DNA from: Pedobacter planticolens
GTDB lineage: Bacteria; Bacteroidota; Bacteroidia; Sphingobacteriales; Sphingobacteriaceae
Direction of reading: 5' to 3'
Length of the DNA: 64,000 nt
Assembly: GCF_014172375.1 (NCBI RefSeq)
Contig: NZ_WNXD01000002.1
Span: forward strand, 1,550,001-1,614,000
The position numbers and the translations under genes are program-made. The notes under the pieces were generated by a model. That model was not told where the DNA came from, did not search any database, and saw nothing but the letters and a program-made list of their open reading frames with translations. Positions 1 through 8,057 of the stretch are shown piece by piece; within the stretch, counting starts at the first letter, position 1, and each line of letters starts with the position of its first letter.

Positions 1-2
1 CA

Positions 3-65
3 ACTGATAATGGAAAAACATGGGAAGTGAATTGGATTGCTGAGGATACAAGAATAAAATCTTAA
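3..65 (+). CDS. C-terminal tail of a truncated gene
   Basis: An open frame enters from the left edge and stops at a TAA at 63-65. The 20 visible residues contain TDNGKTW followed by a Trp-rich segment. D-x-G-x-T-W is the Asp-box (BNR-like) signature, but one copy at a C-terminus is not enough to name a family. Nothing about its start, export or function can be judged here. It points towards the XRE gene on the other strand, so the two are convergent. Confidence 0.45.
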   Translation, partial: TDNGKTWEVNWIAEDTRIKS

Positions 66-152
66 AAAAGCTAACTTATTTATAAAGTGGCGAAAAGTAT
101 AAATTGATAATTCAAAAACAATTTAGGTTTACAGCTGTCGATTAGTGCTGAA

Positions 153-374
153 TTAAAAATCAAATAAATCACTCATAGTTATTTCAAGCGCATCGGCTAT
201 TTGTTTAAGGAGATAACTTGAGGCATTTACCCTGCCTGTTTCTATTCTACTAATGCTTTGAAAATCTTTATTAATAAGCGCAGATAGTTGCGCCTGAGTT
301 AAACCCTTTGCTTCACGTAAGTTTGCTATCCGTTTACCTAAATTTTTTTTAAAAATTTCAAGATCATTTGTCAT
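153..374 (-). CDS. XRE-family helix-turn-helix regulator
   Basis: This 73-residue protein is almost entirely one HTH_3 (Cro/C1-type) DNA-binding domain. Residues about 12-66 fit the five-helix fold, with the pattern IANLREAKGLTQAQLSALI followed by the recognition-helix region SISRIETGR. There is no sensor or enzymatic domain. Stand-alone proteins of this size act as small repressors of their own gene or of an adjacent cassette. A perfect 12-bp inverted repeat lies 28-55 bp upstream of the start and is a natural autoregulatory operator. No restriction-modification or toxin partner is visible beside it, so its target beyond itself is unknown. Confidence 0.85.
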   Translation of the reverse strand: MTNDLEIFKKNLGKRIANLREAKGLTQAQLSALINKDFQSISRIETGRVNASSYLLKQIADALEITMSDLFDF

Positions 375-401
375 GACGCAAACTCAAAAGATTTTTAACT
401 A

Positions 402-429
402 AACAACTAAACATATTTGTTTAGTTGTT
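402..429. promoter_or_regulatory. Perfect palindrome, candidate operator of the XRE regulator
   Basis: Arms AACAACTAAACA (402-413) and TGTTTAGTTGTT (418-429) are exact reverse complements around the 4-nt spacer TATT. The left arm is preceded by a second copy of ACTAAACA in direct repeat (398-405, then 406-413). It lies just upstream of the minus-strand XRE gene (start codon at 374), where an autoregulatory site is expected. It is not followed by a T-run in the direction of that gene, so a terminator is less likely. The role is inferred. Confidence 0.55.
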
Positions 430-846
430 GTTTTATTATTATATTTGAGTTGTGTAAATAGAGATTAAAGAGCTATGATAATTTGAGTTTATTTTGTCAC
501 GTTAGTTTAGTCTAGAATCTGCTAGTCAGAATAAGTTCTTTGCATAAGTGGGCGGTATATTGGTTAATAGTAAAAGTTGATAACCGCCTGCTTTTGTTTT
601 ATAAAATGATTGGTTATCATTTTCTTAAGTAAGAAGAATAAAGGGCTAAGATAGGCGGATATAAAAAAAATCAGATAAGGAAAGCCTTATAATGCCACAA
701 AATCAATACTAAAAGTTGGGGCAGTTAATTGCTGCACCCATCTTTTGCTAGTTTTCTCGCTTGTATTCTCAATAAAAACAGATCATTTGTCATTTAATAA
801 TAAACAATGTCTGGTAAGTAGCGATTTAGTGAACTTACTTGATTAA
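430..846. other. Gene-free stretch
   Basis: About 420 bases of AT-rich DNA between two minus-strand genes. I see no convincing ORF, RNA gene or long repeat here apart from the palindrome at its left edge. It presumably contains the downstream end of the 847-1275 transcript and the XRE promoter. Confidence 0.5.
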
Positions 847-1275
847 TTAATAATAATTGTTAGAGATGAGTAATGCAGGTTTTAAGATTTCTATTGGCTG
901 ATAAGCAATATTAATTTCTAATGTGCCACTTGCTCTATATCCTGTATTGCCTCCAGAACTAGCCGTAAGTGTGCTTTTATGCCAAATGATTTTTCCTTGC
1001 TCATCACTATTGCTATTTCTAGCTTTGTTGAGAATAATTAGTAATCTGTTTTCAATAGCAAAACTAGTATTAAAAGTTATAAGAGGTTTGGCTCTCGCAT
1101 CTATACACTTAAGAAAACACAACTGATTAACACTTAGCTCGAAGTGATTATTCATCCAATAATCAAAATCATTTAGCACTAAATCTGCTTCAATTTTTAA
1201 AACCTCATCGTTTAAATTATAGAGGTCGTGTTGCAAGGCGAGGAAGTCTGCATTGGTAAATGGAAATTTTTTCAT
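847..1275 (-). CDS. Hypothetical protein, 142 aa
   Basis: I do not recognise this protein. It has no signal peptide, membrane segment or known motif. The first 60 residues look helical and acidic (segments such as LNDEVLKIEADLVLNDFDYW). The second half contains beta-like stretches and a short Gly/Ser-rich loop (TASSGGNTGYRASG). The start is an ATG in a Lys/Phe-rich N-terminus. It stands alone, with long AT-rich flanks on both sides, as is common for recently acquired or strain-specific genes. Coding status rests on length and ordinary codon use only. Confidence 0.5.
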   Translation of the reverse strand: MKKFPFTNADFLALQHDLYNLNDEVLKIEADLVLNDFDYWMNNHFELSVNQLCFLKCIDARAKPLITFNTSFAIENRLLIILNKARNSNSDEQGKIIWHKSTLTASSGGNTGYRASGTLEINIAYQPIEILKPALLISNNYY

Positions 1276-1623
1276 TGTAAATTAGGTTAATAGTAAGCCA
1301 TCAAATTAGAATTTCGAACATATCTTTTGAAAAGAATGTAGCCTTTATTTTGCTGAACGATGTCTTTATTTTTGATAAGCGATGTATCACGATAATTAAA
1401 TAACTTATAGTTAATATTTATTATAGCTGAAACTTAATTACGGTTAAGTAAACCTCATCATTATGTCGCATATACTGATAATTCTTAGAAGAAATCATCC
1501 TTATTTTAAGCACTCATAAAATCTTTTATATATTGATAGCTATTTGTATGTTTTTTTGATCAGCCAAGCCTGTTAAACGTATAAATTTTCAATCTATGTA
1601 AATCATTATACACATCATTTAAT
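1276..1623. other. Gene-free divergent intergenic region
   Basis: About 350 bases between the divergent unknown gene (minus) and the LytTR gene (plus). It should hold both promoters. It is AT-rich and I see no clear TTG/TAnnTTTG pair, RNA gene or long repeat. Confidence 0.5.
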
Positions 1624-2436
1624 ATGTCTCTTATGAAAAAACAACATTGGTATAAAGCTGCTGGCACAGTTAAATATCCCAATTACCTAACCAAACTATC
1701 ATTTGCCTTATTAGCTGCACACCTACTTATTGTTTACGAAGACAGGCATACGTATGCAGTTATTTTTACAAATTCATATTATTATACTGCATTAGTAATT
1801 AATACACTAATGGCTTATGTCTTAATTTCAATTGTTTTTAGGGTTACTCGTTTTCTAGATTACTACTATCCTTGGGGGAGAAGTTATAGTATAAGGATGC
1901 GACGACAGTTAGTTGGGGGTGTATTTTTCCCAATTTTACCAGCAATTGTATTGGCAACAGTTTACTTTGCCTACTATGAAATTAATATTTTAAATACGGT
2001 TTATTTTAGCCGCTATCTGCAACAAATTGTATTGATGCTTATTATATTAAATGCTTATTTGTTTTATCACTGGAACAAGTTGAATAAACAAAAAAGCATT
2101 CCAAAAGCACTTTTAGAGGATTTCGGAAATGAACTAATTACACAAGAAGCATTTACTAATATTGCTTGTGTTTTTATTGAAGACAAAAATTGTTTTGCTT
2201 ATAATTTCAACGGAGAGAAAATTATTTGGAAAGACACCTTAACAAAAAGTATCAATTACCTACCTCCAAGTCAATTTTATATGATAAAACGTTCATTCAT
2301 TATAAATAAGGCAGCCATTGGAAAAATTAGTATTATTAGCTCAAGAAAGACAAAAATTAGTTTAAAACCGCCTTTAGATCTAGAACTTGATATAAGTCAA
2401 CGAGAAAATGCTGGATTTAAGAAATGGGTAGTTTAG
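1624..2436 (+). CDS. Membrane-anchored LytTR DNA-binding protein
   Basis: The 270-residue protein starts with an N-terminal half holding about four hydrophobic membrane segments (roughly residues 22-38, 50-72, 97-118 and 130-148). A short linker follows, then a C-terminal LytTR-like domain (about 165-265). The C-terminal pattern fits the family: the ILYIEASG-like strand is replaced by IACVFIEDKNCFAYNFNGEK, and the end resembles the usual F-x-R-x-H-R-S-F-I-I-N region (here FYMIKRSFIINKAAIGKI). LytTR domains bind DNA by beta strands, so this is probably a membrane-tethered transcription regulator. It has no receiver domain and no kinase beside it. ATG at 1633 is an alternative start. An intrinsic terminator follows at 2589-2622. 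Confidence 0.75.
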   Translation: MSLMKKQHWYKAAGTVKYPNYLTKLSFALLAAHLLIVYEDRHTYAVIFTNSYYYTALVINTLMAYVLISIVFRVTRFLDYYYPWGRSYSIRMRRQLVGGVFFPILPAIVLATVYFAYYEINILNTVYFSRYLQQIVLMLIILNAYLFYHWNKLNKQKSIPKALLEDFGNELITQEAFTNIACVFIEDKNCFAYNFNGEKIIWKDTLTKSINYLPPSQFYMIKRSFIINKAAIGKISIISSRKTKISLKPPLDLELDISQRENAGFKKWVV

Positions 2437-2508
2437 GCGCGTTTCGGTAGAGATATTGCGTTTTTCTCGATGAGAAAAGGGCTTCGACCGATGAGAAATG
2501 TCGATTTA

Positions 2509-2753
2509 CCCCCTCTGCTTTAAGTGTTCGCTTTTTTTCGGTCCCTATCTAGCGCAAGCATCTCGCTTGTGCTATAGTTAAATAAGAATTCAGCATACTG
2601 TAAATGTATGCTGAACTTTTTTGTTTTAAAGGCAATTTTAACTTTTCAAAAAAAACTTATATTCGATGTCACAAGCAGAATGCTTGCACCAGAGGGGGAC
2701 CTGAGTTTTTAAAATGGATTTAAGTGATCCTTTGGAACACTTAAACCAAACGG
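2509..2753. repeat. Inverted-repeat element, copy 1 (MITE/REP-like)
   Basis: The left end has CCCCCTCTG followed by a TTTAAGTGTTCG block (2509-2545). CAGAGGGGG at 2690-2698 is an exact 9-bp reverse complement of the first bases. A GAACACTTAAACCAAACGG block at 2733-2751 is the inverted partner of TTTAAGTGTTC. Between them sit an imperfect palindrome at 2551-2573 (AGCGCAAGC...GCTTGTGCT) and a related sequence at 2668-2690, which resemble REP hairpins. The left and right blocks recur at 3061-3094 and 3142-3163. I infer a small non-autonomous mobile element or the remnants of one. Confidence 0.5.
2589..2622 (+). terminator. Intrinsic terminator after the LytTR gene
   Basis: A perfect 10-bp stem, TTCAGCATAC / GTATGCTGAA, closes on the 7-nt loop TGTAAAT and is followed by C and six T residues. 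It is the only strong terminator between the LytTR gene and the small ORFs, and it lies inside the inverted-repeat element. Confidence 0.75.
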
Positions 2754-2827
2754 GAGAAGCAAGAGCAACTACTTCAAATGCCGTAGAAAGTACTAGAACA
2801 ATAAGTGAGAAACAAAAAAATAAATGA
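2714..2827 (+). CDS. Possible 37-aa relic ORF
   Basis: An ATG at 2714 opens 37 codons, rich in polar residues (Thr, Ser, Glu, Asn), with no membrane segment or known motif. The ORF runs directly into the next small ORF with a 7-nt gap. Its first third is encoded by the right arm of the inverted repeat, which gives EHLNQTG. It may be the broken C-terminus of a larger protein or chance. I list it because of its tight spacing with the next ORF; the chance that it is a functional gene is low. Confidence 0.2.
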   Translation: MDLSDPLEHLNQTGEARATTSNAVESTRTISEKQKNK

Positions 2828-2834
2828 GTAGTTA

Positions 2835-3044
2835 ATGGACAATGAATTTTTATATAGTTTTTTAAGCTTTCTAGCTTCAGGTTTACTATTTATAGAAAAT
2901 CGAAGGTATATAAGACATAAGAAGAAAAACAACGAATTAAATAGCTATGATATCGGAATGGTTATTCCAAGGAATTGGATACTGATTGTTTTTTTTACCC
3001 TTTTAGGAATTTATTATTTGTTCAAATACTTATTTAATGATTAG
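2835..3044 (+). CDS. Small membrane protein, 69 aa
   Basis: The product has two hydrophobic segments (about residues 5-20 and 48-66) separated by a strongly basic loop (RRYIRHKKKNN), and ends shortly after the second. I recognise no family. The short, two-helix, Lys/Arg-rich layout is seen in many small membrane proteins, including immunity proteins of toxin systems, but nothing in the sequence shows such a role. It sits between the two copies of the inverted-repeat element, 7 nt after a polar mini-ORF. Coding is plausible from its length and ATG start, but unproven. Confidence 0.4.
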   Translation: MDNEFLYSFLSFLASGLLFIENRRYIRHKKKNNELNSYDIGMVIPRNWILIVFFTLLGIYYLFKYLFND

Positions 3045-3060
3045 CCGATTATGAATTTTT

Positions 3061-3163
3061 CCCCTCTGGTTTAAGTGTTCGCTTTTTTGCGGTCACTTAA
3101 ATTATAACTTAAAGTACGAAGACTTTGTCTGGAAATAATTCTGGAACACTTAAACCAAACGGT
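3061..3163. repeat. Inverted-repeat element, copy 2
   Basis: CCCCTCTGGTTTAAGTGTTC at 3061-3080 is mirrored by GGAACACTTAAACCAAACGG at 3144-3163, with about 60 bp between. The shared arm is GGTTTAAGTGTTC / GAACACTTAAACC. The left block matches the one at 2509-2545 for about 34 bases before diverging, and the right block matches 2732-2753. The two copies bracket the small ORFs at 2714-3044. Confidence 0.55.
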
Positions 3164-3345
3164 GGAATATGCTTATCATGATCATCATTTTAATCTATTC
3201 GGTAAAAGTGGCATAAATAGGTATAAAACGTCAAAAAATTGTTGTTTTGAGACATATGTGTAACAATGGTGTAAAACCTGTACGTATTTGGTTAAAACAG
3301 TTTAGTTAGGTACGTTTAGGTACGGAAATTTGGTTTTTCCCGATG

Positions 3346-3558
3346 CGCAAAGAGCTTTTCTCATCACGCAAAGGGCTTTTCCCATTACGCAAAGAGCTTT
3401 TCTCATCACGCAAAGGGCTTTTCCCATTACGCAAAGAGCTTTTCCCATTACGCAAAGGACATTTCCCATCACGCAAAGGGCTTTTCCCATTACGCAAAAG
3501 AGCTTTTCCCATCACGCAAAGGACATTTCCCATCACGCAAAAGACTTTTTCCATTGGG
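3346..3558. repeat. 21-bp tandem repeat (minisatellite), about 10 units
   Basis: Ten head-to-tail units of the type CGCAAAGGGCTTTTCCCATTA fill this stretch; unit 8 is 22 bp and the last unit is degenerate. Two forms alternate at the start: GAG...CTC (units 1 and 3) and GGG...CCC (units 2, 4 and 7). Both changed positions fall in a short inverted repeat around CTTT, so each form can fold into a small hairpin. Because the period is a multiple of three and contains no stop, long open frames run through it in several frames on both strands; these are not genes. There are no unique spacers, so this is not a CRISPR array. Confidence 0.9.
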
Positions 3559-3767
3559 AAAAACGGAAAAATAGAGGCGAAAATAACACTTATATTCAAG
3601 TGTTATTCACTTAGCGTATTCCTAATTCTTTACGTTATAAGTTATTTGGATACTAAAAAGGAGATTGCCACGGTTTGTGGAGGGCAAACCTCGCAAAGTC
3701 GGGCTTAATCGAACACTATCGAATTACGATCCCGTATCGAGTACGGGATGACAGTAGAAAAACAAAA
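3559..3767. other. Gene-free stretch with a short palindrome
   Basis: This is the region between the minisatellite and the stop of the epimerase gene. It includes the palindrome ATCCCGTA-TCGAG-TACGGGAT at 3729-3749, a type of dispersed hairpin found between Bacteroidota genes. It may help end the minus-strand mannan operon, although no T-run follows in that direction. Nothing else is recognised. Confidence 0.5.
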
Positions 3768-4982
3768 TTACACGGGATGGTTTCCGTGTAATTTAATACG
3801 CTTCATGATTTCTAAGCAAGCTCTGCCATTATGATAAGGACATTTCCAAAAGCCGGCTTTGTCTTCGCTTTGTAGTAGCGAATAGTCCTCATTTATGCCC
3901 CAATACCATTCACCGTTCTTTTTATCTTTTAGGTAGTTTTTAATAAATGCCCAGCTTTGTAAAGAATGATGTAAGTATTTTTCATCCCCGCTTAATTGAA
4001 AGGCATTGAAAAACCCAACCATTGCTTCTGCTTGTGGCCACCAATGCATTTCTTTTACCCAATGCTTTGTTGTAGTATCGTATTCATACCAAAGTCCGCC
4101 ATTTTTATCCAAGCCCTTTTTTGTAGCATCACTTAGTTGCAAGGCAATAGTTTTAAAAATTGCAATTTCTGCTTCGTCTTCTATACTTTCTGCGGCTTCT
4201 TGCAAAAGCCAGGCTGCTTCAATGTCGTGTCCAAAAGAAGTGACTGTAGATTTTACTTCCCATTTGGCAGTAAAAAATAAATGTAGGTGGCTTGTTTTTT
4301 GATCAATGATATGTTCCTTAAAATTAGTTAACAATCTATTGATAACAATTTTTAATGTTTCATCTGGCCAAATGGTATACAAATTCGCATAGGCTTCTAC
4401 CACATGCAAATGGGTATTCATTGATTTTTGTTCATTCTGATCTTTATCACTTAATCGGAGATCTTCTTTCAATTTCCAATCTACTGAAAAGGCTTCCAAA
4501 TACCCGAAATAAAGAGGGTCGAAACTGTATTTCTCCATCAATGTAAATGTACCTTTGGCGAGTGCTAAGGCTTTTGTATTTGCGGTAATTTTATAATATT
4601 CGGCCAATGCGTACACGGTAAAAGCTTGTCCGTAAATCTGCTTTTTCCCATCTAATAATTCTCCAGTATAGGTTATCGACCAATAGAAGCCGCCATTTTT
4701 GGTGTCTAAAAAATGTTTAGTTAAATAATCGAAAGCTCTATTCGCCATACTTAAATAAGCAGCTTTTTTGGTCAGTTGATAAGCTGACGAAAACGTATAC
4801 AGTATTCTGGTAGTTAAAACTAATCCTTTTGGGGCATGGGGAGTTGAAATATTATCATTATCAATCTTTCCATAAAAACCACCGTTTTCTTCGTCAATGG
4901 TATACGTGATCCACCACTGCAATAGCTCGTCTAATTCAGTTTCAACTTCTTCGGCATAGGTTTTTAGTAAGGCTAAGTTCAT
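3768..4982 (-). CDS. Cellobiose/mannobiose 2-epimerase (AGE superfamily)
   Basis: This cytoplasmic protein of 404 residues has the (alpha/alpha)6-barrel repeats of the N-acylglucosamine 2-epimerase superfamily and no signal peptide. Family residues are visible: NTHLHVVEAY (about 190-199), SFGHDIEAAWLL with His252, MHWWPQAEAM (about 312-321) and FWKCPYHNGR with His384. The two His match the general acid/base pair of cellobiose 2-epimerases (EC 5.1.3.11). Such enzymes isomerise the reducing-end sugar of beta-1,4 disaccharides. In mannan pathways they turn mannobiose into mannosyl-glucose, the substrate of the GH130 enzyme encoded 5 nt upstream. It is the last gene of the locus. A generic AGE activity is possible, but the context favours mannobiose. 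Confidence 0.88.
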   Translation of the reverse strand: MNLALLKTYAEEVETELDELLQWWITYTIDEENGGFYGKIDNDNISTPHAPKGLVLTTRILYTFSSAYQLTKKAAYLSMANRAFDYLTKHFLDTKNGGFYWSITYTGELLDGKKQIYGQAFTVYALAEYYKITANTKALALAKGTFTLMEKYSFDPLYFGYLEAFSVDWKLKEDLRLSDKDQNEQKSMNTHLHVVEAYANLYTIWPDETLKIVINRLLTNFKEHIIDQKTSHLHLFFTAKWEVKSTVTSFGHDIEAAWLLQEAAESIEDEAEIAIFKTIALQLSDATKKGLDKNGGLWYEYDTTTKHWVKEMHWWPQAEAMVGFFNAFQLSGDEKYLHHSLQSWAFIKNYLKDKKNGEWYWGINEDYSLLQSEDKAGFWKCPYHNGRACLEIMKRIKLHGNHPV

Positions 4983-4987
4983 TGATG

Positions 4988-6205
4988 TTAATGAGCAGAT
5001 TCTCCATTCAAATGTACGGCTATCGGATGCTTTTCTGTTAAACTTTTATTCTGATCAATGATATTTATAATCGTTTCCACAGAAGCGGCAGAGCGCAAAC
5101 CATCTGCTGGATTATTCATCACATAATCTGTAAGCTGTTGTAGGGTGCTGGTGGCTACATGCATCCGCGTATCTGAAGAAGCATAATAAATGTATACAGT
5201 TCCATCGGCATCAGCAATCCAGCCATTGCTGAAAACCACATTTGATACATCACCAATCCGTTCTTCGGCTTCTGGAGCTAAAAAATAACCAGCAGGTTTG
5301 TGAGTTACTTTAGTTAGGTCAGTCAAATCAGTCATGAATAGATACAACACATAGCGTAAACCCGCAGCCGTGTTTCTAACGCCATGCGCTAAATGTAACC
5401 AGCCTTGAGGGGTTTTAATTGGGGCAGGACCAAGTCCATTTTTTGCTTCGTAAACCGTATGGTATACTTTTTTATCAATGACAATTTCTTTTGTAATGGT
5501 TGCATTTTCTATGGTTGAAGAAAGACCAAAGCCAATTCCGCCACCATTGCCAGCTTCTACAAATCCATCTTGCGGACGTGTATAAAAAGCATATTTTCCT
5601 TGTACAAACTCTGGATGCAAAACGACATTGCGTTGCTGCGGTGAGGGTGTTTTAAGATCGGCTAATCGTTCCCATTTTACTAAATCTTTGGTTCGGGCTA
5701 TTCCACACTGTGCAATAGCCGCAGACTGATCCCCTTCGTTAGCCGAATGATCTCTTCGTTCGGTACAAAATAATCCATAGATCCATCCATCTTCATGAGC
5801 AACTAATCGGATATCGTAAATATTAGTGTCAGGAATAGCTGTTTCAGGCATCACCAAGGGATATTCCCAAAAGCGGAAATTGTCTATCCCGTTAGGGCTT
5901 TCGGCTACCGCGAAGAAAGACTTTCTGTCGTTTCCTTCCACTCGTGCTACCAAAACATACCCATTTTTCCATTTAATAGCTCCAGCATTGAGTACGGCAT
6001 TTATGCCAAAGCGTTCTATTAAATTCGGGTTGGTGTGTGGATTTAAATCATATTTCCAATTGAATGGGACATGAGCAGCGGTTAAAACAGCATTTTTATA
6101 ACGATTGAATACTCCATTGCTAGGTTCAATCATTTTATTAGGTACTTTAATCAGTTCTTCTTGATGTAAAGCGAGTTGAGCAATACGTTGTTCGAAAGTT
6201 TTCAT
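4988..6205 (-). CDS. GH130 4-O-beta-D-mannosyl-D-glucose phosphorylase
   Basis: The 405-residue protein has the five-bladed propeller pattern of GH130. It starts with a typical N-terminus (residues 1-50 with PSNGVFNRYKNAVLTAAHVP) and continues with GAIKWKNGYVLVARVEG, IYDIRLVAHEDGWIYG (the region with the catalytic Asp), HPEFVQGKYAFYTRPQDGF, APIKTPQGWLHLAHGV and DVSNVVFSNGW. The pattern matches the GH130_1 branch, whose members phosphorolyse mannosyl-glucose to mannose-1-phosphate and glucose (EC 2.4.1.281). There is no signal peptide, so it acts in the cytoplasm on the product of the adjacent epimerase. It lies between the symporter gene and the epimerase gene in a tight minus-strand operon. 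Subfamily assignment is by eye. Confidence 0.88.
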   Translation of the reverse strand: MKTFEQRIAQLALHQEELIKVPNKMIEPSNGVFNRYKNAVLTAAHVPFNWKYDLNPHTNPNLIERFGINAVLNAGAIKWKNGYVLVARVEGNDRKSFFAVAESPNGIDNFRFWEYPLVMPETAIPDTNIYDIRLVAHEDGWIYGLFCTERRDHSANEGDQSAAIAQCGIARTKDLVKWERLADLKTPSPQQRNVVLHPEFVQGKYAFYTRPQDGFVEAGNGGGIGFGLSSTIENATITKEIVIDKKVYHTVYEAKNGLGPAPIKTPQGWLHLAHGVRNTAAGLRYVLYLFMTDLTDLTKVTHKPAGYFLAPEAEERIGDVSNVVFSNGWIADADGTVYIYYASSDTRMHVATSTLQQLTDYVMNNPADGLRSAASVETIINIIDQNKSLTEKHPIAVHLNGESAH

Positions 6206-6223
6206 CGGTATATAGTGTTTTTC

Positions 6224-8050
6224 TTAATCTTCTAATCTGTTCCACCACGTTCTTTTTAAAATGAAGATGATGACGGCCAATACGGCTATTGTTATCCATA
6301 AAGGAGCATACATTCCTGTAATTAAATACATAGGGAAAATGGTGAGGCAAAGCTGGGCAATAATGCCTAGGGCTACATTGGACATATCCAATGTAAAGTT
6401 TTTGTTGGCTTCGAAAGCGGGATCTTCCGCTATCACTAAGGCATGGATAGGTTTCCAAAAGCCCCAAGGTCTTACTGTTTTATAAAATGACTTAAGTACC
6501 GTAGTTTCGGTAGGCGGGGCGGTATAGGTGCCAATTAAACAGCCAATAATTGACAATACAAAAAGCAATGGCCACCAGTATAAAGGTAGTCCTGTAGTTA
6601 CATACGGCATCAGTAAAGCCGCACCAACGCCAACTGCCATACCCCAGAAAAACCCGTTTGCATTAAAGCGCCACCAATACCATTTTAAACAGTTTGCCGC
6701 TACATAACCGCCATATAAACCACCTACTATCCATTGCAGAATATCATTTACGTTATGTGCTAAAAAACCAAAGAATATACCTACTAATACTACAACTATA
6801 CCTACGATATAATTCATAGACATGATCTTTTTAGTAGGTGCATTTGGATTGATATATTTTAAATAAATATCATTAACGATGTAAGCTTGAGCGGCATTTA
6901 ATGTTCCGCTAAAGGTGCCCATAAATGCACCAAGTAAGCCTGTAAGCACTAGACCCAATACACCAACAGGTAAAAAGTTATTAATTGTTGCTGGTAAAAT
7001 GCGTTCAAAATCTGTTACTCCATCGGGCCCTTTTAGGTACAATTGATTGTAGTACAGTAGTGCTAAAACAGTTAATCCCGTAATCATAGCATAACGGATA
7101 GGCAATAAAATGATACTCACAAATCCTGTCATTTTACTTGCTTCTTTGGGGCTACGCGTACTCAATACTTTTTGCATATCGTAATTTGGCGCAGGACCAG
7201 CAAGCGAGGCAAAAATACCCTTCATCAACATCATCATAAAGAAAATGCCGAACAAACTAAAACCATCATCTGCAATCTTTTTATTGGCATCGGCGGCAAT
7301 CTTACTCCAATCCAAGTTTAACTTCCAGCTAAAGAAAGGGTCATTCCATCCCTTTGGTACGTTTAACGTTTGCCCATGTAAATGCTGTACGGCGATAACG
7401 CCAATGGCAACACAAGCAATCGTCATGATTAAATATTTAATTGCATCACCTAAAACGATACTGTGCATACCACCTATAATAGAATAGAACATGGCAAATA
7501 ATGTAAATACCATGCCATAAAAATGAGGGACATATTTATCCGTTATGTGAAAAGGGACATAGTCTTTTACCATATCCCATGGGATGAAAACTTGTACAAA
7601 TTTACCTAGCCCTACAAAACCATAAGCCAAGAAACCTAAACAACTAATTAAGGCAAACGCAATAACAATGACATGTGAACTCTGTACGCCTTTTCCAGTT
7701 AATCCAAATCTGGTTTTTAACCATTCGGCACCTGTTGTTGCATTTGATCTTCTTAACCATTTGGATAAGAACATCATCATAAAAACCTGATTGAAAACAG
7801 GCCACAACCACGGGATCCAAATGCTTTTAAATCCGTACACAAAACAGAGCGCAACCATCCACATGGTGCCACTAATGTCAAACATATCACTGGCATCACT
7901 TAATCCTAGCATATACCAAGGCAATTTTTTGCCGCCCATTAGGTAGCTTTCTTTATCTTGCTTTGCTTTATTTCTCATATAAAACCCTATGAGAACCATG
8001 GTTAGTAAGTAGGCAACTAGAATTAAAATGTCTATGAGTTGTAGTTTCAT
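6224..8050 (-). CDS. Sodium:solute symporter (SSS family)
   Basis: This is a 608-residue inner-membrane protein with about 14 hydrophobic segments, beginning with LQLIDILILVAYLLTMVLIG. SSS signatures are present: a Gly-rich first half with MGGKKLPWYMLGLSDASDMF (about 38-57), the segment GGMHSIVLGDAIKYLIM, and GLLGAFMGTFSGTLNAAQAYIVNDIY near residue 375. Members couple sodium entry to uptake of sugars or other small solutes. Its position between the GH26 mannanase gene (7 nt away) and the GH130/epimerase pair implies import of mannobiose or short manno-oligosaccharides from periplasm to cytoplasm. The substrate is inferred from context only. Confidence 0.85.
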   Translation of the reverse strand: MKLQLIDILILVAYLLTMVLIGFYMRNKAKQDKESYLMGGKKLPWYMLGLSDASDMFDISGTMWMVALCFVYGFKSIWIPWLWPVFNQVFMMMFLSKWLRRSNATTGAEWLKTRFGLTGKGVQSSHVIVIAFALISCLGFLAYGFVGLGKFVQVFIPWDMVKDYVPFHITDKYVPHFYGMVFTLFAMFYSIIGGMHSIVLGDAIKYLIMTIACVAIGVIAVQHLHGQTLNVPKGWNDPFFSWKLNLDWSKIAADANKKIADDGFSLFGIFFMMMLMKGIFASLAGPAPNYDMQKVLSTRSPKEASKMTGFVSIILLPIRYAMITGLTVLALLYYNQLYLKGPDGVTDFERILPATINNFLPVGVLGLVLTGLLGAFMGTFSGTLNAAQAYIVNDIYLKYINPNAPTKKIMSMNYIVGIVVVLVGIFFGFLAHNVNDILQWIVGGLYGGYVAANCLKWYWWRFNANGFFWGMAVGVGAALLMPYVTTGLPLYWWPLLFVLSIIGCLIGTYTAPPTETTVLKSFYKTVRPWGFWKPIHALVIAEDPAFEANKNFTLDMSNVALGIIAQLCLTIFPMYLITGMYAPLWITIAVLAVIIFILKRTWWNRLED

Positions 8051-8057
8051 CTGTGCA

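Noticed and set aside
3346..3558. Possible CRISPR array
   Set aside because: The repeat units are directly adjacent, with no unique spacers, and no cas gene is near.
3302..3708. Long open frames on both strands with repeats such as GKALCVMGKALCVM and RAFPITQRAF
   Set aside because: They are translations of the 21-bp tandem repeat, whose period is a multiple of three and has no stop in several frames. None has a start context, domain or non-repeat body.
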